Shown: in pieces, positions 8,531 to 17,942 of the stretch
Numbering within the stretch: position 1 is the first letter of the stretch
How the letters are laid out: every line of letters starts with the position of its first letter
The notes under the pieces: model-generated
Database searches by the model: none
What the model saw: only the letters and a program-made list of their open reading frames with translations
Told to the model about the DNA's origin: nothing
Translations under genes and position numbers: made by a program
From: Pseudorhodobacter ferrugineus DSM 5888
GTDB taxonomy: Bacteria > Pseudomonadota > Alphaproteobacteria > Rhodobacterales > Rhodobacteraceae
Direction of reading: 5' to 3'
Length of the DNA stretch: 64,000 bases
Assembly (NCBI RefSeq): GCF_000420745.1
Contig: NZ_ATVN01000005.1
Span: forward strand, 62,001-126,000

Positions 8531-10318
8531 ATGAACGAAGACACTTCATCCCCAAAAGGCCGCGCTGTGGCTGCACAGCCCGCACCGGTACAGTCAAGCC
8601 GGTTGTCTTGGACCATGCGTGGGCTGATAGCAGCCCTGTTTGCCACGGCGGTGGCGGTGGTGTTTGTGACCAACAGCTGGTTGACCGAGCGGTTCAGCGA
8701 GGCCACGCGCAACCGATCCGAAGTGCGGCTTGCGCTTTATGCGGGCAACCTGATTTCGGAGTTGCAGCGTAACTCGGTTGTGCCCTTGCTGCTGGCGCGT
8801 GACCCCGAATTGATCCGCGCCTTGAACGAGTCGCAGTTCTCCAGCACATCGGCGCGGCTGATTTCGTTCCAAGGCGAAATTGGCGCGGCGTCGATTTTGC
8901 TGTTGGACAAGGACGGGCGCGCGGTGGGGGCGACAAACCGAAATCTGCTGGGGTCAAACCACCGCAGTTCGGCCTATTTTGTGGATGCGCAGCGCACCAA
9001 GGACACGGTGTTTACAGCGCAGCTACGCGAAACGGGCGGCAATGATTTTACCTATTCGCGGGCGGTTCTGGCCGACAATCGTATGGTCGGCGTGATCGTC
9101 GTGGCCGTGGATTTGATGAAATATGAGCGGGCCTGGGCCGGACTGACCGATGCGGTTTTGGTGACCGATAGCGAGGGCAAGATTATTTTGGCGACCGAAC
9201 CGCGCTGGCGGGGGTTGTCGATACCCGAGGCGCTGGCCGTGCAAGATGCGCCATCGGCGATTGAACGCGCGCTGCGGGCGACGACGGATTGGACGCAGAC
9301 CCGCCCTGATGCCTATTTGCGCGGGTCTGCCGTGATGAAAACCGAAGCGCGGGTGCCGTTTCGCGGCTGGCGGATTTTGACCTATACCGCCTACGATTCC
9401 GTGCGCGAGCGGGTGAACGGGGTTCTGGCGCTAGAGATTATGGGTTTTGCCATGTTGCTGGCCCTGACATTTTATGTGCTGTCGCGCAGGGCGTGGTCAC
9501 AAAGTGCCAGTTTCCAGCGCGAAAGTGCCGAATTGCGCTTGCTGAACGCGCGGTTGAAACGAGAGATTGCGCAGCGCGAGAAGGTGCAAAAAGACCTCGC
9601 CGTGGCGGAACTTACGCTGGCGCAATCGTCGAAACTGGCGGCTTTGGGCGAAATGTCGGCGGCGGTGAGCCATGAGTTGAACCAGCCTTTGGCCGCAATG
9701 AAAACCTATTTGGCCGGCGCGCGGCTGTTGTTGCAGCGCCATAGGCCGGATGAGGCGCTGTCGTCGTTTCAACGCATCGACGATCTGATTGAGCGGATGG
9801 GGGCGATCACGCGGCAGCTGAAATCCTATGCCCGCAAGGGGGGCGAGGCGTTCGAGCCTGTGGATGTGCGCGCCTGCCTGTCGAGTGCTTTGTCGATGAT
9901 GGAGCCGCAGCTGAAAACCCGCGTGGTGCAGATCACGCGCAACCTGCCACGCACGCCGGTGATGATTATGGCCGACCGTTTGCGGTTGGAGCAGGTGATT
10001 ATCAACTTGCTGCGCAATGCGCTGGATGCCACCAAGGATACCAAAGACCCGCGCATCGACCTTGCGATTGTGGTCGATCATTCGGTCCATCTGACGGTGC
10101 GCGATAACGGCCACGGGATTGATAACCTCGACTCTATGTTCGAGCCGTTTTACACGACAAAGAAACCGGGCGAGGGTGTGGGGCTTGGCCTTGCAATATC
10201 GTCGGGCATTGTGACCGATCTGGGCGGACGCCTGATCGCACGCAATGGTGAGGACGGGGGGGCTGTATTCGAAGTACAACTTCCCATATTGGGCACAGAA
10301 TTGGCAGCAGCGGAGTAA
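8531..10318 (+). CDS. dctB: C4-dicarboxylate sensor histidine kinase DctB
   Basis: 595 residues from the chosen ATG; a TTG at 8495 in the same frame is an alternative and neither has a strong ribosome-binding site. A transmembrane helix (about 24-46) and a second near 305-325 bracket a periplasmic double-Cache sensor domain. A coiled coil, the phospho-acceptor region VSHELNQPLAAMKTYLAG and an HATPase domain (N-box LLRNALDATKD, then GHGID and GLGLAIS) follow. This is the DctB architecture. It is followed 3 bp later by dctD. The dicarboxylate transporter it would normally control is not in the window. Confidence 0.88.
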   Translation: MNEDTSSPKGRAVAAQPAPVQSSRLSWTMRGLIAALFATAVAVVFVTNSWLTERFSEATRNRSEVRLALYAGNLISELQRNSVVPLLLARDPELIRALNESQFSSTSARLISFQGEIGAASILLLDKDGRAVGATNRNLLGSNHRSSAYFVDAQRTKDTVFTAQLRETGGNDFTYSRAVLADNRMVGVIVVAVDLMKYERAWAGLTDAVLVTDSEGKIILATEPRWRGLSIPEALAVQDAPSAIERALRATTDWTQTRPDAYLRGSAVMKTEARVPFRGWRILTYTAYDSVRERVNGVLALEIMGFAMLLALTFYVLSRRAWSQSASFQRESAELRLLNARLKREIAQREKVQKDLAVAELTLAQSSKLAALGEMSAAVSHELNQPLAAMKTYLAGARLLLQRHRPDEALSSFQRIDDLIERMGAITRQLKSYARKGGEAFEPVDVRACLSSALSMMEPQLKTRVVQITRNLPRTPVMIMADRLRLEQVIINLLRNALDATKDTKDPRIDLAIVVDHSVHLTVRDNGHGIDNLDSMFEPFYTTKKPGEGVGLGLAISSGIVTDLGGRLIARNGEDGGAVFEVQLPILGTELAAAE

Positions 10319-10321
10319 CCT

Positions 10322-11650
10322 ATGGCGCGTGCAATGAAAGTCGCGATTGTCGATGATGAAGCCGACATGCGGCAATCGATCAGCCAATGGCTGGCCCTGT
10401 CGGGGTTTGAAACCGAAACCTTTGCATCTGCCGAAGAGGCGCTGAAAACCATTGGCGCGGATTATCCGGGCGTTGTGGTGTCCGATATCAAGATGCCGGG
10501 CATGGACGGCATGGCGTTTTTGAAACGCCTGATGAGCCTTGATAACGGCCTGCCCGTGATCATGATCACCGGCCACGGCGATGTGCCCATGGCGGTTGAG
10601 GCGATGCGGGTCGGCGCCTATGATTTTCTGGAAAAGCCGTTCAATCCCGACCGGATGACCGAGCTGACCAAAAAAGCCACGCAAAGCCGCCGCCTGACAC
10701 TGGACAGCCGCGCGCTGCGCCGCGAATTGTCGGATGGCACGGTTTTGATGAAAAAGCTGATCGGCAGCTCTGCCGAAATGGAACGCCTGCGTGAGGACAT
10801 CCTTGATCTTGGCCAAGCCGACGGGCATGTGCTGATCGACGGCGAAACCGGCACTGGCAAAACGCTTGTTGCACATGCGCTCCACGCGGTGGGCCCGCGC
10901 GCATCCAAAAAGTTTGTGACGATTTCCTGCGCGGCATGGTCCGAAGACCAGCTGTCGATGCGGCTCTTTGGCCCGATCGAAGACGGTGCTATACCGCTGA
11001 TCGAAGACGCACGGGGCGGCACCTTGTGCCTTGAGGATATCGAATCCCTAAGCCATTCGCTGCAATCGCGCCTGCTGACCACGATCAATGACCAAGGCAG
11101 CCCGCCCGAGACGCGTATTATTGCCATCGTGAACGAACACGCGCCCGATAAAACGCTAGAGGATATCCTGCGCCCGGATCTGTTCTACCGCCTAGGTGCG
11201 CTGACCATCCTGTGCCCGCCCTTGCGCGCGCGCGGCGAAGATATCCTGACCTTGTTCACCCGCCTGTCCGAACAATTCGCCGAGGAATACGGCTGCGACG
11301 CGCCACAAGTCGCCGCCCAAGAAGCCGCCCAACTGTTGCAAGCCCCTTGGCCCGGCAATGTGCGCCAATTGGTCAATATCGCCGAACGCGCGGTGCTGCA
11401 AAACCGCCGTGGTTCGGGGTCCATCGCATCTTTGTTAATGGCCGATAACGAGGCCGCAGGCCCCGCGCTGACCACCGAAGGCAAGCCGCTGAAAGACTAT
11501 GTCGAAGCGTTTGAACGGATGTTGATCGACAACACGATGCGGCGGCACAAAGGATCCATCGTCGCGGTGATGGACGAGCTATGCCTGCCGCGTCGGACGT
11601 TGAACGAAAAGATGGCGAAATATTCGCTCAGCCGTTCGGATTACACCTAA
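10322..11650 (+). CDS. dctD: DctD-like response regulator lacking GAFTGA
   Basis: 442 residues. The N-terminal receiver domain has acidic pocket IVDDEAD and phospho-acceptor Asp in VVSDIKMPGMDG. The AAA+ domain has Walker A GETGTGKT, and the C-terminal Fis-type helix-turn-helix ends PRRTLNEKMAKYSLS. Between LFG and GGTL, where NtrC/DctD proteins carry GAFTGA in about 21 residues, there are only 14 (PIEDGAIPLIEDAR), so the sigma-54 contact loop is missing. Walker B reads LCLEDIE with the usual D-E order swapped. The arginine-finger region RPDLFYRL remains. It probably does not act through sigma-54 in the standard way. Confidence 0.85.
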   Translation: MARAMKVAIVDDEADMRQSISQWLALSGFETETFASAEEALKTIGADYPGVVVSDIKMPGMDGMAFLKRLMSLDNGLPVIMITGHGDVPMAVEAMRVGAYDFLEKPFNPDRMTELTKKATQSRRLTLDSRALRRELSDGTVLMKKLIGSSAEMERLREDILDLGQADGHVLIDGETGTGKTLVAHALHAVGPRASKKFVTISCAAWSEDQLSMRLFGPIEDGAIPLIEDARGGTLCLEDIESLSHSLQSRLLTTINDQGSPPETRIIAIVNEHAPDKTLEDILRPDLFYRLGALTILCPPLRARGEDILTLFTRLSEQFAEEYGCDAPQVAAQEAAQLLQAPWPGNVRQLVNIAERAVLQNRRGSGSIASLLMADNEAAGPALTTEGKPLKDYVEAFERMLIDNTMRRHKGSIVAVMDELCLPRRTLNEKMAKYSLSRSDYT

Positions 11651-11661
11651 GGCAGGAAAGG

Positions 11662-11686
11662 TGAGTGTTTAAGCAAAGATGAAATG
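11662..11686 (-). repeat. dispersed intergenic repeat, copy 2
   Basis: GAGTGTTTAAGCAAAGATGA, similar to copy 1 at 991. It faces copy 3 at 11700 in the opposite orientation, so the pair can fold into a long imperfect hairpin between the convergent dctD and dehydrogenase genes. Confidence 0.55.
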
Positions 11687-11699
11687 CAAGGGCGGTCCC

Positions 11700-11770
11700 C
11701 CTTTCTTTTCGGCAAAAATATCCCGGGGGTGAATGGCCGCAAGGCCAGGGGGGGCAGCGCCCCCCGCCAC
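11700..11770 (+). repeat. dispersed intergenic repeat, copy 3, with GC hairpin tail
   Basis: The box TTCTTTTCGGCAAAAATA is followed by TGGCC-GCAA-GGCCA and GGGGGGC-AGC-GCCCCCC hairpins. It may serve as the terminator for both flanking convergent genes. Confidence 0.65.
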
Positions 11771-11785
11771 CGTTCCGCCCAAGCG

Positions 11786-14209
11786 CTACCCCCGCATGCG
11801 CGCGCCATCTGCGTCAAACAGCGGTGTTGTCACCAAGCGGGCAGGGCGGCGTTCGCCCAAAATCTCGATCTCGACAGCCAGTCCCTCTTTGACCTGTGCC
11901 GTCGGGATCAGCGCCAGCGCTACCGATTGCCCCGTGCAATGTGAATATCCGCCGCTGGTGCAATAGCCCTGTACGGTGCCGTCAATCCACACAGGCTCCC
12001 ACGCTACAACATCGGCGTCTTTGGCATCGACGATAAAGGCCACCAGGCTGCGGTTCGCGCCCGCTGCTTTTTCGGCCATGGCAGGGGCCTTGCCGATCCA
12101 ATCCGCAGGTTTGTTCCAGCGGATAAAGCGGTCGAGGCCGGTTTCACAGGGCGTATAATCCGGGCTGAACTCGCGGCCCCAAGAGCCGAAGAATTTGTCC
12201 AACCGCAGGCTCATCATCGCGCGCATCCCGAAGGGGCGCAGGCCAAGATCGGCGCCTGCGTCGTTCAGAACGGTCCACAGGTGGCGCATCGACATGTGAT
12301 CGCAGTAAATCTCATACCCCAAGTCGGCCGTATAGCTGACGCGCTGCACGATGCATTTTGCCATGCCAACGGTGATTTCCTTGACATCCATAAACTTGAA
12401 CGCCGCCGCCGACACATCCGCGCGGGTCACGCGCGACAGCAGGTCGCGCGCGTTGGGACCCGCAATTTGAAAGCCCGAGCGTTGATCCGAGATATTCTCA
12501 ACGGTCACACCGTCCTCGGCGTGTTGCTCAAACCAGCGGCTGTGCCAACCTTGTGCGCCATAGCTGGCTGTCAGTTGGAATTCGGTTTCCGACAGGCAGG
12601 ACACGGTGAAATCACCAATGATCTTGCCGCTCTCGGCCAACATAGGTGTCAGGCTCAACCGCCCCGGTTTCGGGATCAACCCCGCCATGATCCGGTCCAA
12701 CCATGCGCGCGCCCGCGGGCCTGTCACGCGGTATTTGCCAAAGTTTTGCACCTCGTTGATGCCTACGGCGTCTCGCACTGCCATCACTTCCTGTCGCGTT
12801 GCCTCCCATGCGTTTGAGCGTTTGAAGCTGGGTTCCTCATGGCGCGGCTCGCCGGGCAGGGCGAAATAGTTTACGACCTCTAGCCCGTATTGCTGCCCCC
12901 AAACGGCCCCCATGCCATCAAACACGTCATACATCGGCGTGGTGCGGAAGGGGCGGGCGGCGGGGCGCTCTTCGTTCGGGTAGCCGACTGAAAAGCGCAT
13001 CTGGTAGTTTTCAATCACCTTGGGCACCGTATAGCCCGGCGTTGTCCAATTGCCGAAACGCGCCACGTCAAAGCCGCGGGGGTCGCGTTCAACCTCGCCC
13101 TCAATCATCCATTGCGCAAGGGCCAGGCCCATGCCGCCGCCTTGGCTAAAGCCTGCCATCACCGCACAAGCCGACCAATAATTGCGCAGGCCAGGCACAG
13201 GGCCGATCAGCGGGTTGCCATCGGGGGCAAAGGTGAACGGCCCGTGGATCACGCGCTTGACGCCTGACCGTTCCAACACCGGAAAGCGGCGATAGGCGAA
13301 ATTGACGCTGTCTTCGATCTTGTCAAAGGATTCGTTCAGCAGCTCATGGCCAAAGCCCCACGGCGTGCCATCGACCGACCACGGCTCGCACGGTTTTTCA
13401 TAAAAGCCGATGCACAGGCCACGGCCTTCTTGGCGCAAATAGCTTTCACCGCCTGGGTCCATGACATGCGGAAATTCGCGGCCCGATTTCAGGATATCCA
13501 TGATTTCGGGGATGTCATCGGTGACCAGATACTGATGCGCCATTGGCAAAAGCGGCAGGTAAACCCCCGCCATAGCGCCCACTTCGCGCGCCCAGAGGCC
13601 CGCTGCGTTGACCAAGTGTTCGCAGGTCACGGTGCCTTTCTCGGTCACCACTTCCCAGCCATCCTTGGTCTGGTTGGTTTCCAGAACCCGATTGTGCAAC
13701 ACAATTTCGGCCCCGCCCATACGGGCCGCCTTGGCATAGGCATGGGTGGTGCCCGACGGGTCCAAGTGCCCGTCAAGCGGGTCATACAACGCGCCGATAA
13801 TCCCTTCCAGATTGACCATCCCGTCGGTCAGCTTGGCAATCTCCTCTGGCCCCAAAATCTCGGTATCAAGGCCCATATAGCGGTGCTTGGCGCGCTCGGC
13901 TTTCAACTGCTCAAACCGCGCGACGTTGTCGGCCAAGGTGATCCCACCCACATGGTGCAACCCGCAAGACATGCCGGTAATTTCCTCCAGCTCTTTATAA
14001 AGCCGGATGGTATAGCCCTGCAAAGCCGCCATATTGGTGTCGCCGTTCAGCGTATGAAACCCGCCCGCCGCGTGCCATGTGGACCCCGACGTCAGTTCTG
14101 ACCGCTCGATCAGCATCACATCCGACCAGCCCAGCTTGGTCAGGTGATACAGAACCGAACAGCCAACAACGCCGCCCCCGATAACAACAACCCGTGCATG
14201 GCTTTTCAT
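11786..14209 (-). CDS. dimethylglycine/sarcosine dehydrogenase-family flavoprotein with GcvT domain
   Basis: 807 residues. The N-terminal FAD-binding oxidoreductase domain starts VVIGGGVVG and includes SGSTWHAAG, whose His is the covalent FAD attachment site in dimethylglycine dehydrogenase. A linker domain (about 375-430) precedes aminomethyltransferase (GcvT) folate-binding domains (about 435-800). Such enzymes oxidatively demethylate N-methyl glycines and pass the one-carbon unit to tetrahydrofolate. The exact substrate (dimethylglycine, sarcosine or another methylamine) cannot be set from sequence. The ATG follows a strong AGGAGG. It lies 182 bp after livM on the same strand and may be fed by that transporter. 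Confidence 0.85.
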   Translation of the reverse strand: MKSHARVVVIGGGVVGCSVLYHLTKLGWSDVMLIERSELTSGSTWHAAGGFHTLNGDTNMAALQGYTIRLYKELEEITGMSCGLHHVGGITLADNVARFEQLKAERAKHRYMGLDTEILGPEEIAKLTDGMVNLEGIIGALYDPLDGHLDPSGTTHAYAKAARMGGAEIVLHNRVLETNQTKDGWEVVTEKGTVTCEHLVNAAGLWAREVGAMAGVYLPLLPMAHQYLVTDDIPEIMDILKSGREFPHVMDPGGESYLRQEGRGLCIGFYEKPCEPWSVDGTPWGFGHELLNESFDKIEDSVNFAYRRFPVLERSGVKRVIHGPFTFAPDGNPLIGPVPGLRNYWSACAVMAGFSQGGGMGLALAQWMIEGEVERDPRGFDVARFGNWTTPGYTVPKVIENYQMRFSVGYPNEERPAARPFRTTPMYDVFDGMGAVWGQQYGLEVVNYFALPGEPRHEEPSFKRSNAWEATRQEVMAVRDAVGINEVQNFGKYRVTGPRARAWLDRIMAGLIPKPGRLSLTPMLAESGKIIGDFTVSCLSETEFQLTASYGAQGWHSRWFEQHAEDGVTVENISDQRSGFQIAGPNARDLLSRVTRADVSAAAFKFMDVKEITVGMAKCIVQRVSYTADLGYEIYCDHMSMRHLWTVLNDAGADLGLRPFGMRAMMSLRLDKFFGSWGREFSPDYTPCETGLDRFIRWNKPADWIGKAPAMAEKAAGANRSLVAFIVDAKDADVVAWEPVWIDGTVQGYCTSGGYSHCTGQSVALALIPTAQVKEGLAVEIEILGERRPARLVTTPLFDADGARMRG

Positions 14210-14307
14210 GGCAACCTCCTGCGCAATTTTGCCCAGAGTGGCGCGGCGTTAGGGCAAAGCGCAAGTACAGACACGACAATTAATGTCGCATCCCGCACGT
14301 CCTCCCG

Positions 14308-14373
14308 CTTTCTTTTCGACAAAAATATCCTCGGGGGGGCGCCCCGAAAGGCGCGGGGGGCAGACAGCCCCCC
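14308..14373 (+). repeat. dispersed intergenic repeat, copy 4, with GC hairpin tail
   Basis: The box TTCTTTTCGACAAAAATA is followed by a G-rich segment and GGGGGGC-AGACA-GCCCCCC. It lies between livM and the dehydrogenase gene, which are in tandem on the minus strand, so a terminator or processing role is possible. Confidence 0.6.
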
Positions 14374-14391
14374 TTTGTCCCTACCGCAAGA

Positions 14392-15693
14392 TCACTTCTC
14401 GGGGATCAACCCGCGCGGGCTGAACCGCAGCACCAAAAGCAAGATCACGCCAAGCGTCAGCAACCGCATATGCTGCGCAGAATCGACCAGATGGGTCTTT
14501 AGCGCACCCTCGGACATGCCATAGGTCACAACCGACATCACACCTGGACCAAGGGTCTCAACAATCAGCCATAGCCAGCCAATCAGCAACCCGCCCAACA
14601 CCGCGCCCCAGTTGTTGCCTGATCCGCCGACAATCACCATCACCCAGATCAGAAAGGTAAACCGCAAGGGGTTATAGGTGCCAGGCGTCAACTGCCCGTC
14701 CATCGTGGTCATCATGGCCCCTGCAAAGCCGACAACAGCCGATCCGATCACAAACACTTGCAAATGGCGGCGGGTCACGTCCTTGCCCATCGCAGCCGCC
14801 GCAACCTCATTGTCACGAATAGACCGCATCATCCGGCCCCACGGGCTGTTCAACGCCAGCTCGGACATCCAGACCACAACGAACAAAACCATTGCAAAAA
14901 GTAGCGCATAAAGCACTTTGACAAGGATGGACGAGGCGGTCATCGGGTCAAACCCATAGTTCGCGGCCCAGTCCAGAAAGGCCGCACTTTGCTGCAAATC
15001 CACCTCATAGGGCACAGGCCAAGGGCGGGGCAGGCCGATCATGTTTTTCACACCGCGCGCCAGCCAATCTTCGTTTTTCATAACGATAATGACAATCTCG
15101 GCAATGCCCAGCGTGGCAATCGCCAGATAGTCCGAGCGCAGCCCAAGCGCGATTTTACCAATGGCCCAAGCGGCCAGCGCCGCCAGCACACCGCCCAGCG
15201 GCCACGCCAGCAGCGATGGCAGGCCAAGCCCGCCAATATTGCCTGCGATGGCGGGGTTGAAGGCCTCAACCGCATCAACAGACGGGTCAAGAATGGCGCG
15301 GTAGGCAAAGAACCCGCCAACCAGCACCACTAGCAGCACGGCATTGCGCAAAGTGCCTTTGCCAAGATTGCGGTAAATCCAAGTGGAAAACGCAATGACA
15401 GCCAAACCAAAGGCAAGGCCCGCCATGATGCCCCAACCGCCTTGGGCCCAGCCCTGCGGCTCGGGCGGGGCGGATACCAACACGACGGCCAAACCCCCAA
15501 GCGCGGCAAAGCCCATGATCCCGGTGTTGAACAGACCCGCATAGCCCCATTGCATATTCACGCCCAAAGCCATGATCGCCGACAGCAACCCAAGGTTCAG
15601 GATGTTCAATGCAAGGTTCCAGCTCAGGAAAACGCCGGTGCCAAGGTAAAGAACTCCGACGAGGCCAAACAGAATAAGGTTGCGCGTGTTCAT
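14392..15693 (-). CDS. livM: branched-chain amino acid-type ABC transporter permease LivM
   Basis: 433-residue inner-membrane permease with about ten hydrophobic segments and the LivM-type stretch MQWGYAGLFNTGIMGFAALGG near residue 50 (written here in full because it is the family hallmark, split as MQWGYAGLFNTG and IMGFAALGG). A second conserved block AIATLGIAEIVI is near residue 195. Its start overlaps the livH stop by 4 bases. It is the last transporter gene of the operon. Liv-type transporters also carry urea, amides and quaternary amines, so the substrate is open. Confidence 0.92.
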   Translation of the reverse strand: MNTRNLILFGLVGVLYLGTGVFLSWNLALNILNLGLLSAIMALGVNMQWGYAGLFNTGIMGFAALGGLAVVLVSAPPEPQGWAQGGWGIMAGLAFGLAVIAFSTWIYRNLGKGTLRNAVLLVVLVGGFFAYRAILDPSVDAVEAFNPAIAGNIGGLGLPSLLAWPLGGVLAALAAWAIGKIALGLRSDYLAIATLGIAEIVIIVMKNEDWLARGVKNMIGLPRPWPVPYEVDLQQSAAFLDWAANYGFDPMTASSILVKVLYALLFAMVLFVVVWMSELALNSPWGRMMRSIRDNEVAAAAMGKDVTRRHLQVFVIGSAVVGFAGAMMTTMDGQLTPGTYNPLRFTFLIWVMVIVGGSGNNWGAVLGGLLIGWLWLIVETLGPGVMSVVTYGMSEGALKTHLVDSAQHMRLLTLGVILLLVLRFSPRGLIPEK

Positions 15694-16700
15694 GACGATT
15701 TTCCCTTAAACAGACCCGTTGGCATAAACAGCAAGACGATGATCAGAATGATGAAACTGACTGCCAGCTTGTAATCGGTCGACAGCAGTTGGATCAAATT
15801 GTCAGGCGCCATATCGGCGGGCACCAGATAGCCCAGTACCTTTTTCCACGCATAGGTCACAAACACTTCGGAATAGGCCACGACAAACCCGCCCGCAATT
15901 GCCCCCAGCGGGTTGCCAAGCCCGCCCACCACGGCCGCCGCAAATATCGGCAACAGCAATTGGAAATAGGTGAAGGGTTTGAACGATTTGTCCAACCCGT
16001 ACAAAACCCCGGCAATGGTTGCCAGAACCGCCACGATAATCCACGTCACATTGACCACGCGGTTGGGGTTGATGCCCGACAGCAGCGCCAGATCCTCGTT
16101 ATCCGAAAAGGCGCGCATGGATTTGCCCGTTCGGGTTTTCTGCAAAAACCAGAACAACCATGCCACCACGATTACGGCGGTGACAACGGTGATCGCTTGG
16201 CTCGATTTGATCGCCAAACCTTCATCAAGACCGGTCCAGCGCTTGAAATCGCCCGCCGTGACAAGGAAACGCGCGCCATCGGCAAAGTTTTGTTCCTCGA
16301 CCCCGATGATCAGACGGGTGATGCCGTTCATCACGAACATCACTCCCAGCGACACAATCACCAGAATGGTCGGGGCGGCGCGCTGCTTGCGGTAAAAACG
16401 GTACACAAAGCGGTCGGTCAGCAGCAACAGCCCCGCCGTAACCGCAATGCCAAAGGGCAGGGCCAAAAGCGCTGTGGGCAAGGGGCCAAAATGCACGCCC
16501 ATGCTTTGCAGCCACCATGTGAACAGGATGGTGGCCATCGTGCCAAAGGCCATCGTATCGCCTTGGGCAAAGTTGGAAAACCGCAGGATGCCATAGACCA
16601 GCGTGGCCCCCAAGGCCCCAAGCGCGAGTTGTGCGCCGTAAGCGGTGGCTGGAATGACCACAAAATTCACAAAAGCGACGATCGCGTTAAGAATATCCAT
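15690..16700 (-). CDS. livH: branched-chain amino acid-type ABC transporter permease LivH
   Basis: 336-residue permease with the LivH signature LGALGATLVYGILRFSNFAQ split over residues 28-47, and about eight membrane segments. I start at the ATG at 16700 because its first base is the last base of the upstream stop codon (TGATG), a coupling arrangement; the frame stays open 13 codons further up. It pairs with LivM to form the channel energised by LivG and LivF. Confidence 0.92.
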   Translation of the reverse strand: MDILNAIVAFVNFVVIPATAYGAQLALGALGATLVYGILRFSNFAQGDTMAFGTMATILFTWWLQSMGVHFGPLPTALLALPFGIAVTAGLLLLTDRFVYRFYRKQRAAPTILVIVSLGVMFVMNGITRLIIGVEEQNFADGARFLVTAGDFKRWTGLDEGLAIKSSQAITVVTAVIVVAWLFWFLQKTRTGKSMRAFSDNEDLALLSGINPNRVVNVTWIIVAVLATIAGVLYGLDKSFKPFTYFQLLLPIFAAAVVGGLGNPLGAIAGGFVVAYSEVFVTYAWKKVLGYLVPADMAPDNLIQLLSTDYKLAVSFIILIIVLLFMPTGLFKGKSS

Positions 16701-17137
16701 CAGCCTTGCTCCGGTATTGTTGTGGTCAGGTCGCGGCATTGGCCGGTGGCGGTTGCGTTTACCGCGCTGTCAGCGGTGAACCCTGCGGTTTCAACCCATG
16801 TCATCGCCCCGCTGTCGGCAATGCGCAGGCGGACCATCCCCTGCTCTCCACGCCGCCCCACCCATTCGCGGGCGGCAACGGTATCCAGCCGGATCTGGCT
16901 GCCAAGCGTCAGATCATCGGTCAGATAGGCCGGGGCGTCACCGCGCTGCGGCACGACAAACACATTTGGCGGCACGGCTGTGGCGCAATCGGTTCCGCGG
17001 CAAAACCCGTTAAACCGGCAGGCAAAATGCGCCACGGCCTGCGGCGTCGGGATATAGCGCCATTGGCTGAACGACACCATCACGGTTGCCAGAATGATAA
17101 AAGCGGCGGCCATAAGCACGAAATGATTGGTATCCAT
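16700..17137 (-). CDS. small anchored protein inside the liv operon, function unknown
   Basis: 145 residues. A hydrophobic N-terminal anchor (FVLMAAAFIILATVMVSF, about residues 7-24) is followed by a soluble, probably periplasmic domain. It has a cysteine-rich stretch CRFNGFCRGTDC (about residues 40-51) and one later Cys (GQC). It lies 4 bp after livF and overlaps livH by one base, so it is translated as part of the transporter operon. I recognise no family. A role in assembling or modulating the permease is only a guess from position. Confidence 0.75.
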   Translation of the reverse strand: MDTNHFVLMAAAFIILATVMVSFSQWRYIPTPQAVAHFACRFNGFCRGTDCATAVPPNVFVVPQRGDAPAYLTDDLTLGSQIRLDTVAAREWVGRRGEQGMVRLRIADSGAMTWVETAGFTADSAVNATATGQCRDLTTTIPEQG

Positions 17138-17141
17138 CCCC

Positions 17142-17855
17142 TTAACCCCCCAAGAAACTGCGGCGAACCTCGGGGTCTTGCATCAAGGCTTGGCCCGTGT
17201 CGGTGAAACGGTTTGCCCCTTGGACCAAGACATAGCCTTTATCTGCAATTTCAAGCGCTTGGCGGGCGTTCTGTTCCACCATCAAAATGGAAATCCCGGC
17301 GCGCGCCACTTCGATAATCCGGTCAAACAGCTCGTCCATCACAATCGGGCTGACGCCTGCGGTGGGTTCGTCCAGCATCAACACCTTTGGCTTGGTCATC
17401 AACGCACGGCCCACGGCGACTTGCTGGCGTTGGCCACCCGACAATTCGCCCGCCGCTTGATGGCGCTTGTCCTTCAAAATCGGAAACAGGTCATAGACCT
17501 GCGCCATTGTCCCTGCAATATCATCGCGGCGCAAAAACGCCCCCATTTCAAGGTTTTCCTGCACGGTCATGCTGGTGAAAATGTTCGACGTCTGCGGCAC
17601 AAAGGCCATACCCTTGGCCACACGATCTTGCGGGCTCAGCGCGGTGATATCCTCGCCTTGCAGTTTCACATGACCGCCCCGCAGGTTCAACATGCCAAAC
17701 ACCGCCTTCATCGCGGTCGATTTGCCTGCCCCGTTCGGGCCAACAATCACAGCGATCTGGCCCTTTTCCACGGCAATTGTGCAACCATGTAAAATATCGG
17801 CCGCGCCATAGCCGCCGGTCATATTCTCGCCAATCAAAAACGGTTCGGCCATCAC
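17142..17855 (-). CDS. livF: ABC transporter ATPase LivF
   Basis: 237-residue ATP-binding subunit. Walker A is GPNGAGKST, the signature motif is LSGGQRQQVAVGRALM, Walker B is VLMLDEPTAGV, and the switch His is in LMVEQNARQAL as the usual LivF variation (Gln-Asn). It ends with VRRSFLGG, typical of LivF. It sits between livG and the small anchored protein. A second Met is three bases downstream of the chosen start. Confidence 0.93.
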   Translation of the reverse strand: MMAEPFLIGENMTGGYGAADILHGCTIAVEKGQIAVIVGPNGAGKSTAMKAVFGMLNLRGGHVKLQGEDITALSPQDRVAKGMAFVPQTSNIFTSMTVQENLEMGAFLRRDDIAGTMAQVYDLFPILKDKRHQAAGELSGGQRQQVAVGRALMTKPKVLMLDEPTAGVSPIVMDELFDRIIEVARAGISILMVEQNARQALEIADKGYVLVQGANRFTDTGQALMQDPEVRRSFLGG

Positions 17856-17882
17856 GCACTCAAGGGCGCAAATCGGCCCCCT

Positions 17883-17906
17883 CCCTTTTTCTGTTTACAA
17901 ATATCC
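17883..17906 (+). repeat. dispersed intergenic repeat, degenerate copy 5
   Basis: CTTTTTCTGTTTACAAATAT followed by CCATCGGCGG is a diverged relative of the boxes at 11700 and 31320. It lies in the 87-bp livG-livF gap and lacks the strong GC hairpin tail. Confidence 0.35.
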
Positions 17907-17942
17907 ATCGGCGGCTGGCCACATGAAACAACGGTCCGGCAT

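Noticed and set aside
9497-10885. 462-residue minus-strand frame opposite dctB-dctD
   Set aside because: Shadow of the dctB-dctD frame; no domain or start signal.
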